A stretch of DNA of 64,000 nt from Candidatus Gastranaerophilales bacterium (lineage in GTDB: Bacteria > Cyanobacteriota > Vampirovibrionia > Gastranaerophilales > Gastranaerophilaceae), in NCBI GenBank assembly GCA_944327255.1, contig CALVHA010000003.1, positions 62,001 to 126,000 on the forward strand, in the 5' to 3' direction. Of this stretch, positions 56,172 through 64,000 are shown piece by piece. Each line of letters opens with the position of its first letter. Position 1 is the stretch's first letter. The notes below the pieces were generated by a model that was given only the letters and a program-made list of their open reading frames with translations, was not told the DNA's origin and made no database searches. A program made the translations under genes and the position numbers.

Positions 56172-57302
56172 TTACCCCTTAAATAGTCTGCTGTAGTGTT
56201 CGTTATAAAAATCTCCAAACCGGTCTTCTAAGATAGCCTGACGACATTGCTGCGAAAAATCAACCAGAAACTGAATATTATGAATAGAAAGCAGAGTTGC
56301 AGCAGTGCTTTCCTGACATCTAAACAAATGCCTGATATATGCCCTCGAATGATTTTTGCAAGCATAACAATTGCAACCTTCAACCAAAGGAGCTGAATCA
56401 TCCCAGAATTCTTTATTTTTAATATTACGTTTTCCATCCCATGTAAAAAATGAACCATGACGTGCGTTTCTGGTAGGTAAAACACAATCAAACATATCAA
56501 CTCCATGTTTAATTCCATCAAGCAAATCTTCAGGAGTACCGACTCCCATAAGATATCTAGGCTTATTTTGAGGTAACAGCGGAGCAGTAAGTTCTACAAA
56601 ATGGTTTTTAACATCAGCAGGCTCTCCGACACTAACACCACCAATTGCATATCCAACAGCGTCATAAGCTGAAATAACATTAGCACTTTCTTTTCTTAAA
56701 TCATCATAAAAAGCACCTTGAACAATCGGGAACAAAGCTTGTCGCGGATTAGTTTTCGCTTTAAAACATCGTTCAAGCCACCTGTGAGTCCTCTCCATTG
56801 CTTTTTTTGCCGTATCATAGTCACAAGGATAAGGCGCACATTCATCAAATGCCATAATTATATCAGCACCTATATCCTGCTGAATTTCCATAGAAACTTC
56901 AGGAGATATAAAATGTTTGTTACCATCTTTCGGATCTCTGAATTCAACGCCGTCTTCAGTAATTTTTCTTAAATGCGACAAAGAAAAGACCTGAAAACCT
57001 CCGGAATCTGTTAAAACAGGCTTATGCCAATTCATCCATCCGTGAATACCACCAAACTGCCTGATAAGTTTAGTTCCTGCACGTAAATACAGATGGTAAG
57101 AATTTGCAAGTATAATCTGAGCACCGGTATCCATAATCTGGTCGGAAACAAGAGTTTTAACAGCAGAATTAGTTCCTACCGGCATAAAAATCGGAGTATA
57201 AATAACCCCGTGAGGAGTAGTAAATACTCCGGCTCTTGCGCCGGTCTGTTTACACGTATGAACTAATTCGTAATTAAAATAATCTTTTTCCGTCTTTTGC
57301 AC
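56172..57302 (-). CDS. tgt: Queuine/preQ1 tRNA-ribosyltransferase
   Basis: Exchanges G34 for preQ1. The 376-residue barrel has LTDSGGFQVFSL with the proton-acceptor aspartate, MFDCVLPTRNARHG with the nucleophilic aspartate, and zinc ligands in the CNCYAC-x-x-H region with a later H. Starts with GTG overlapping the ndk stop by one base. QueF (36 kb) makes its substrate. Confidence 0.95.
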   Translation of the reverse strand: MQKTEKDYFNYELVHTCKQTGARAGVFTTPHGVIYTPIFMPVGTNSAVKTLVSDQIMDTGAQIILANSYHLYLRAGTKLIRQFGGIHGWMNWHKPVLTDSGGFQVFSLSHLRKITEDGVEFRDPKDGNKHFISPEVSMEIQQDIGADIIMAFDECAPYPCDYDTAKKAMERTHRWLERCFKAKTNPRQALFPIVQGAFYDDLRKESANVISAYDAVGYAIGGVSVGEPADVKNHFVELTAPLLPQNKPRYLMGVGTPEDLLDGIKHGVDMFDCVLPTRNARHGSFFTWDGKRNIKNKEFWDDSAPLVEGCNCYACKNHSRAYIRHLFRCQESTAATLLSIHNIQFLVDFSQQCRQAILEDRFGDFYNEHYSRLFKG

Positions 57303-57769
57303 TAGTTTACACTTTCAATAACAAGTTCCATCATATTTTTATAATCTGGACAAAGTTCCTCAGGCTTAAAGTACAAACTTATTTCTCTTTCTGCACTTTC
57401 AACACTATCTGAACCATGAACAACATTATAAGCTTTCAATTGTCCAAAATCAGCCCTGATAGACCCGACATCAGCTTCACATGGATCTGTAGCACCTAAT
57501 ACGTGACGTATACCCTGAACAGCCTTATAACCTTGAAATACCATTGCAACAATCGGACCGCTTGTTATATAACGAACCAATTCTGGATAAAAAGGTTTTC
57601 CAACGTGTTCTGCATAATGTTTTGCAGCCAACTCTTCTGTTACCTGCAACATCTTCATTGCAATAATTTTGTACCCTCTTTTTTCAAATCTTGCAATAAT
57701 TTCACCGATAAAACCTCTTTTAACCCCATCCGGTTTAATCGCAACGAATGTTCTCTCTTCAGTATACAT
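57302..57769 (-). CDS. ndk: Nucleoside diphosphate kinase
   Basis: Balances NTP and dNTP pools. With the ATG at 57769 (GGAGG 8 nt upstream) the product is 155 residues and the phosphohistidine is H118 in NVVHGSDS. An in-frame ATG at 57784 lies before the Shine-Dalgarno. The last 20 residues are an acidic/helical extension seen in some families. Confidence 0.95.
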   Translation of the reverse strand: MYTEERTFVAIKPDGVKRGFIGEIIARFEKRGYKIIAMKMLQVTEELAAKHYAEHVGKPFYPELVRYITSGPIVAMVFQGYKAVQGIRHVLGATDPCEADVGSIRADFGQLKAYNVVHGSDSVESAEREISLYFKPEELCPDYKNMMELVIESVN

Positions 57770-57840
57770 ATAGTTTTCCTCCATTCTTTCACAAGTCCTT
57801 GATTTTATATTAACATAAACACAAGAATTTCAAAATAGTG

Positions 57841-59151
57841 CTATTCTTGTCCGAATTTTTTCATATATTTCATAAACATTGAAAACATAATCGAACATAA
57901 AATAATTGCAGCTGTCAAAAGTCCAAACCAAAATCCCATAAGATTCAGTTTAAAGTGAAATGCTAAAGTATAACCTAATGGAATCGATATGAGCCAATAT
58001 CCGAGAAAATTCGCAATTAAAACTATTTTAGTTTTCTTAATACCCTTAAAAATTCCGGCAAGTGAAACCTGAAGCCCATCGAAAATTTGAAATACTGCCA
58101 AAACAATCATTATAGGAATTCCGATTTTTATTAACACAGGATCATTTGTAAAAATACCGACAAGCAAATGAGGGCAGGTTGAAAACACAACAGCACTGCA
58201 TATCATAAATGATACACACATAAGTATACCGACCTTTGCATACCGTTTTAAATCTTCAAAATTATTAGAACCATTTGCGAAACCCACTTTTACTGCAATT
58301 GCATTTGAAATTGCAAGAGGAACCATAAATGAAACTGTCGTCAATGTACATACAAGGTTCTGAGCGGCAGCATAAACACCGGAAACACGGCCCATAATAA
58401 TCGCAATGCTGTTAAATGCAATAAATTCTACTAACACTGCGGCAGAAATAGGCATGCCTATATGAATCATTTGTTTATAGTAATTTTTATCTTCATAATT
58501 ATGAAAGCTCATTATCATATAACAATAAATAAGAAGAGAAATAGCCATTACATATCTAACAACAAAAGCGGCAATTGCAAGTCCTACAACCCCTATTGAA
58601 GGAATCGGTCCAAAACCAAATACCAGAATCCATGCAAGTATAACATTCAAAAACACACAAAGGACTGTCACCAAATTTGGAACAAATACAATTTCAAATG
58701 CCTGCAAATACTCTTTTAATGCTGCATGAATATATACGGCAAATGATGAAAATGCGGTAATAAACATATATTCCTTTATTGCCGGAGTGATAGCCGGATC
58801 AAAATGCAACATATCTATAACTGGCAAAAAGCCTAGAACTATTACCGTTACAAACACTGCAAGAAAAATCGCAAACCTTAATGTAGGATAAAAATATTTT
58901 TTTGCAGACTTCCTCTCCCCCCGATAATTAGATAAAATTGGAGACACACTTGAAATCAAACCAATACCGAATGTAAATATACAATTCAAAATAGCTGTTG
59001 CAATGCTAATTGCAGCAAGCGTGTTCGTTGAATGTCTTCCAGCAACAAATACATCTCCGGCACCAATCAGTATAAACCCCAGATTCCCCATAATTATAGG
59101 CAGGGCAATGTTTAATAATTCCTTTGCATAATATTTAATTGTCTGTGTCAT
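57841..59151 (-). CDS. MATE family multidrug/toxin exporter
   Basis: 436 residues with 12 predicted transmembrane helices in two halves. PIIMGNLGFILIGAGDVFVAGRHS resembles the first MATE helix and its D/N cation site. Exports cationic compounds using a sodium or proton gradient. Substrate unknown. Leaderless-type start. It follows the DMT gene by 41 bp on the same strand. Confidence 0.92.
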   Translation of the reverse strand: MTQTIKYYAKELLNIALPIIMGNLGFILIGAGDVFVAGRHSTNTLAAISIATAILNCIFTFGIGLISSVSPILSNYRGERKSAKKYFYPTLRFAIFLAVFVTVIVLGFLPVIDMLHFDPAITPAIKEYMFITAFSSFAVYIHAALKEYLQAFEIVFVPNLVTVLCVFLNVILAWILVFGFGPIPSIGVVGLAIAAFVVRYVMAISLLIYCYMIMSFHNYEDKNYYKQMIHIGMPISAAVLVEFIAFNSIAIIMGRVSGVYAAAQNLVCTLTTVSFMVPLAISNAIAVKVGFANGSNNFEDLKRYAKVGILMCVSFMICSAVVFSTCPHLLVGIFTNDPVLIKIGIPIMIVLAVFQIFDGLQVSLAGIFKGIKKTKIVLIANFLGYWLISIPLGYTLAFHFKLNLMGFWFGLLTAAIILCSIMFSMFMKYMKKFGQE

Positions 59152-59159
59152 ATAAATTT

Positions 59160-59165
59160 ATTATA
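59160..59165 (-). promoter_or_regulatory. MATE gene -10 element, leaderless arrangement
   Basis: TATAAT on the minus strand lies 8 nt before the ATG at 59151. Confidence 0.4.
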
Positions 59166-59192
59166 TAGCAAACAAATATATTAATACATAAC

Positions 59193-60053
59193 TTAATTAA
59201 ATAAAATTAATATTACAGCCCCGACAACCATAATTATACTACCAAGCAGCTTTTTACTTATTTTAGTTTCTCCAAAAAATCTCCATCCTAAAATAACACT
59301 TAATATGGCAGATAACTGAAACAATGCAAGTGCATAACTCACATTTATCCTTGAAAAAACAAAGTTTGTACTTAACTGCATAATACCCATAAGAATTATA
59401 ACAAAAAGGAATCGTGATAAGACAAAAACATTTTTTTCAAAAGACACTTTATTACGAAATAAAACTATAATCCCCGTAAATAACATACCGAAAAAACTCC
59501 AAAATACAAATGATATAGTTACATCACTTTGAACTATAACATTTTTTATAAATACAGCCTCTATTGCAGTAAAAATTAACGCATAAATTCTATATCTTAT
59601 ATCTTTACGCATCAAAAGTTTAATAGAAAAGCCTTCCTGAAGGGTGTCAAAAATAAAATAACTACCATAAATTATCAAAACTATAGCAAGAACACCTAAT
59701 ATTGAAGGGATCTCTTTAAGAAGGACAATTCCAACAATCATTGCAACAATGGATTTATATGCATTAATCGGCCCAAGCACCGATAAATCTCCGTTTTCAA
59801 GAGCTTTCACAAGATAAGAATTCCCCAATGCGCCGCAAAGGCCACCGAAACCTGCACTCAACCATACATTAGTGCTAATATTGACCAAATCAATTCCGAT
59901 TATAAACGGAATACAACAAATACTAAGCCCTAAATACATAATAAAGTTAATAAAAAACGGACAAATTCCAAGATTTGTCAACTGTTTTTGATAAACATTA
60001 GACATAGAATTACTGAAAATTCTTATAAATACTGCTAAAGAAGTTATAATCAT
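59193..60053 (-). CDS. DMT/EamA-superfamily transporter
   Basis: 286 residues with ten predicted transmembrane helices in two repeated EamA halves. The first half has GGLCGALGNSYLVKALENGDLSVLGPINAYKS-like elements, the second LSTNFVFSRINVSYALALFQLSAI. Likely a metabolite exporter; substrate unknown. Its own -10 is 6 nt before the ATG. Divergent from the agmatinase-like gene. Confidence 0.9.
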   Translation of the reverse strand: MIITSLAVFIRIFSNSMSNVYQKQLTNLGICPFFINFIMYLGLSICCIPFIIGIDLVNISTNVWLSAGFGGLCGALGNSYLVKALENGDLSVLGPINAYKSIVAMIVGIVLLKEIPSILGVLAIVLIIYGSYFIFDTLQEGFSIKLLMRKDIRYRIYALIFTAIEAVFIKNVIVQSDVTISFVFWSFFGMLFTGIIVLFRNKVSFEKNVFVLSRFLFVIILMGIMQLSTNFVFSRINVSYALALFQLSAILSVILGWRFFGETKISKKLLGSIIMVVGAVILILFN

Positions 60054-60059
60054 ACAATT

Positions 60060-60096
60060 ATTATAACAGCAATATTTTAATCTTTTATGATATAAT
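60060..60096. promoter_or_regulatory. Divergent -10 elements
   Basis: Minus TATAAT (60065-60060), 6 nt before the DMT ATG at 60053, and plus TATAAT (60091-60096) for the agmatinase-like gene, about 25 bp apart. Confidence 0.5.
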
Positions 60097-60116
60097 AATT
60101 TTTGAAGGAGGAGGAG

Positions 60117-60953
60117 ATGCTTAGAGGACCTTTTTTAGACAGGAATTGGATGGGACAAAACCCTGATTATGATAAATCGGATATTATTATGCTCGGGCTT
60201 CCGTTTGATGGCACAGTTTCTTATCGTTCAGGATCCAGATTTGCGCCGGAACAGATCAGATTGGCAAGCTGGGGATTGGAAGAATATTCCCCAAGATTCA
60301 ATAAATTTTTGGGAGATGTTAATTTTCATGATGCAGGAGATCTGGAGTTTCCTCTCGGGAATACATATAAAACACTTGAAGTTATTGAAAAAAATGTCGA
60401 AGACATTTATAAAGACGGGAAAAGAGTTTTTGGGATAGGCGGAGAACACCTTGTTACACTCCCTGAAATTACAGCTGTGTCAAAGTTTTTCAACAATTTG
60501 GCTATAGTGCATTTCGATGCACACACCGATTTAAGAGAAGAATATCTCGGTGAAGAAATGTCACATTCTGCTGTTATACGACACGCTTCAAAAATAGTAG
60601 GAGCTAAAAATATCAAACAGATAGGAATTCGTTCCGGAATGAAAGAAGAATTTGAATTTATGAAGGAGCATAATACTCTTGCTCATAAGTATTCTGATTT
60701 AGATGTTTTAAAAGATAAAAAAATCTTTGTAACAGTAGATTTAGATGTTTTAGATACATCAATAATGCCGGGGACAGGAACGCCTGAAGTTGGCGGATTA
60801 GAATTCAACGAACTAATGGGATGGTTTGAATATTTGAAAAACTTCGATATTGTCGGGGCTGATGTAGTTGAACTTGCGCCAGATTATGATGCCTCAGGTG
60901 CATCTACAGCAGTTGCAACAAAAGTTATCAGAGAACTTTTAATGATTATGTAG
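60117..60953 (+). CDS. speB: Agmatinase/arginase family ureohydrolase
   Basis: Dimanganese hydrolase, most like agmatinase, which gives putrescine and urea. 278 residues with all metal ligands: H111 (GGEH), D134, H136, D138 (FDAHTD) and D208, D210 (VDLDVLD). I start at ATG 60117, which has a GGAGGAGG Shine-Dalgarno; a TTG at 60102 precedes it. Polyamine production is inferred. ligA follows 12 bp later. Confidence 0.92.
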   Translation: MLRGPFLDRNWMGQNPDYDKSDIIMLGLPFDGTVSYRSGSRFAPEQIRLASWGLEEYSPRFNKFLGDVNFHDAGDLEFPLGNTYKTLEVIEKNVEDIYKDGKRVFGIGGEHLVTLPEITAVSKFFNNLAIVHFDAHTDLREEYLGEEMSHSAVIRHASKIVGAKNIKQIGIRSGMKEEFEFMKEHNTLAHKYSDLDVLKDKKIFVTVDLDVLDTSIMPGTGTPEVGGLEFNELMGWFEYLKNFDIVGADVVELAPDYDASGASTAVATKVIRELLMIM

Positions 60954-60959
60954 GGATAA

Positions 60960-62942
<1,983 letters not shown>

Positions 62943-62958
62943 TATACGAGGTATAAAA

Positions 62959-63405
62959 ATGAAAAAAGGACCCAAAATAATACAAATATCAGGACTTCGA
63001 GGTTTAATTTTTGCAGGATTTATTGTAACCTGTCTTGCTGCAGGGTTTATTCTTTTCCCTGCGAAAGTCGCTATGTATCTATGGAATTACATGGCATCAA
63101 CTTATTTTGCAGTACCTGAAATTTCACTCTGGCAGGGCGTATTATTATGGGCAATAATTGCTTTAAGTATTTATACATTTAATAATAACAGACTTGCTAT
63201 TTCTTTTAAGCAACCAATGGAATTGAATGAAGAAGAAATGCGTATCCTTATGGACAGAATTAAAATGCAAAAACAAGCCCAAAAACTAAATACAATGATT
63301 TTAAAAGCTGAGGATTTCAATAAAATGTTACAACAAAATGAAAAGACAGAAAAAAATGAAGAAAAACAAGAGTCCTCAAGTAATATTAACGAAAAACACT
63401 TTTAA
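62959..63405 (+). CDS. Unknown small membrane protein downstream of ligA
   Basis: 148 residues: two hydrophobic segments (about 14-34 and 57-75) and a long charged helical C-terminus (84-148) that may be a cytoplasmic coiled coil rich in K, Q, N and E. No recognised family. It starts 16 bp after ligA and precedes the SIMPL gene by 15 bp, suggesting one transcript. Confidence 0.75.
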   Translation: MKKGPKIIQISGLRGLIFAGFIVTCLAAGFILFPAKVAMYLWNYMASTYFAVPEISLWQGVLLWAIIALSIYTFNNNRLAISFKQPMELNEEEMRILMDRIKMQKQAQKLNTMILKAEDFNKMLQQNEKTEKNEEKQESSSNINEKHF

Positions 63406-63420
63406 GCAGAAAGGAGCATT

Positions 63421-64000
63421 TATGAAGAAGATTTTCGCAGCAGTTCTTGCTGTAGGGTTGATTACTTGCTTTACGGGAGTATCATTTGCAGCGACAGAAA
63501 CAGAACGAGGATATGTAAGTGTATCAACAAATGCAAATACCGAAGTATTCCCTGATGTTGTTGAAATTAATATTGCAGTAAAAACAAGCGATACGAAATC
63601 TATGCAAAAAGCAACGACTGAAAATAAAGAAATTTCAGATAAAGTCTATAGTGCAATTAAAGGGATGATAAATTCTTCAAATGGAGATTATGTAAAAACT
63701 GCTGATTTTAGTGCTACTCCAATTTATACATATTCATCAAACGGAAAAAGAAATTTCGATAAATATGAAGTTTCTAACAGTATAATTGTCCACACCAAAA
63801 ACATTGAAAAAACCGGGGAGATAATTGATAAGGCCATAAGTTTAGGTGCTACAAATGTAAATGATTTAATCTTTTCAGTAGCAGATTATGAAAAACAATG
63901 CAATGATCTTCTGGCTATTGCCTCCAAAAAAGCAAGAACAAGAGCGGATTTAGTTGCGAAAGCTTCTTCAACTTATATTACAGGTGTAAAATCTATGGAT
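63421..64000 (+). CDS. SIMPL-domain (DUF541) protein, 5' part, cut by the window edge
   Basis: 193 codons seen and no stop before the end. A signal peptide of about 22 residues (MKKIFAAVLAVGLITC...SFA) leads to a SIMPL/DUF541 domain, with GYVSVSTNANTEVFPDVVEINIAVKT and the later KKARTRADLVAKAS, the region typical of this periplasmic fold. AAGGAG lies before the ATG. Function of the family is poorly known. Confidence 0.9.

Overview
This window is a chromosomal segment of an AT-rich, gene-dense bacterium with no phage, insertion sequence, CRISPR array, rRNA or tRNA that I can see. The gene set suggests a non-photosynthetic relative of Cyanobacteria, most likely Gastranaerophilales (Melainabacteria / Vampirovibrionia). 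This is inference. It rests on the efp-accB-accC order, a fused B12-type radical SAM/DUF2344 gene followed by an RNase E/G gene with a charged tail, a GyrA whose GyrA-box region does not read as the usual form, and many small lineage-type proteins that I cannot match to named families.

Layout. 0-9 kb: lipA, gyrA, an unknown 524-residue protein with an ADP-ribosyltransferase-like C-terminal region, adk-map, a TSCPD protein, fluoride channel crcB and an endonuclease-IV-like barrel. 9-15.4 kb: small unknowns, a DRE-TIM aldolase-like enzyme, ffh, dtd, and an operon of a zinc-ribbon/RG-rich protein with rimM and trmD. 15.4-18 kb: a compositionally distinct acidic 647-residue protein with terminal helices like those of axial (flagellin-type) proteins and five CCTAT units upstream. 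18-25.6 kb: an MBL-fold enzyme, the radical SAM-RNase E/G operon with two small membrane proteins and a TPR protein. 25.7-32.8 kb: rimP-nusA, a long coiled-coil protein, cobO, a regulator with four tandem GntR-type helix-turn-helix domains, and ychF. 32.9-40.6 kb: pilT, recF, yraN, queF, an SDF-family symporter, a matrixin-like protein lacking all zinc ligands, an FtsL-like protein and rsmH. 40.6-47.3 kb: glycine cleavage gcvT-gcvH-gcvPA, a DnaJ-family chaperone and efp-accB-accC. 47.3-53.2 kb: infA-rpmJ-rpsM-rpsK-rpsD-rpoA-rplQ-truA-rplM-rpsI on the minus strand. 53.6-64 kb: small unknowns, a SEC-C protein, ndk-tgt-tmk, a MATE and a DMT transporter, an agmatinase-like enzyme, ligA and the start of a SIMPL-domain gene.

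How the genes work together. Most are housekeeping: translation (ribosomal proteins, efp, map, dtd, truA, trmD, tgt), transcription (rpoA, nusA), replication and repair (gyrA, recF, ligA), fatty-acid synthesis (accB, accC) and one-carbon/lipoate metabolism (lipA supplies the cofactor carried by GcvH). queF and tgt belong to queuosine tRNA modification; cobO and the B12-binding radical SAM protein point to corrinoid use.

Most notable signals: (1) several genes have a good -10 hexamer 6-8 nt before the start codon and no Shine-Dalgarno, so they are probably leaderless; (2) the zinc-ribbon/RG/duplicated-helical-domain protein coupled to rimM; (3) the four-domain GntR-type protein; (4) the dead matrixin; (5) the repeat in front of the acidic axial-like gene; (6) a strongly paired leader in front of rpsD.
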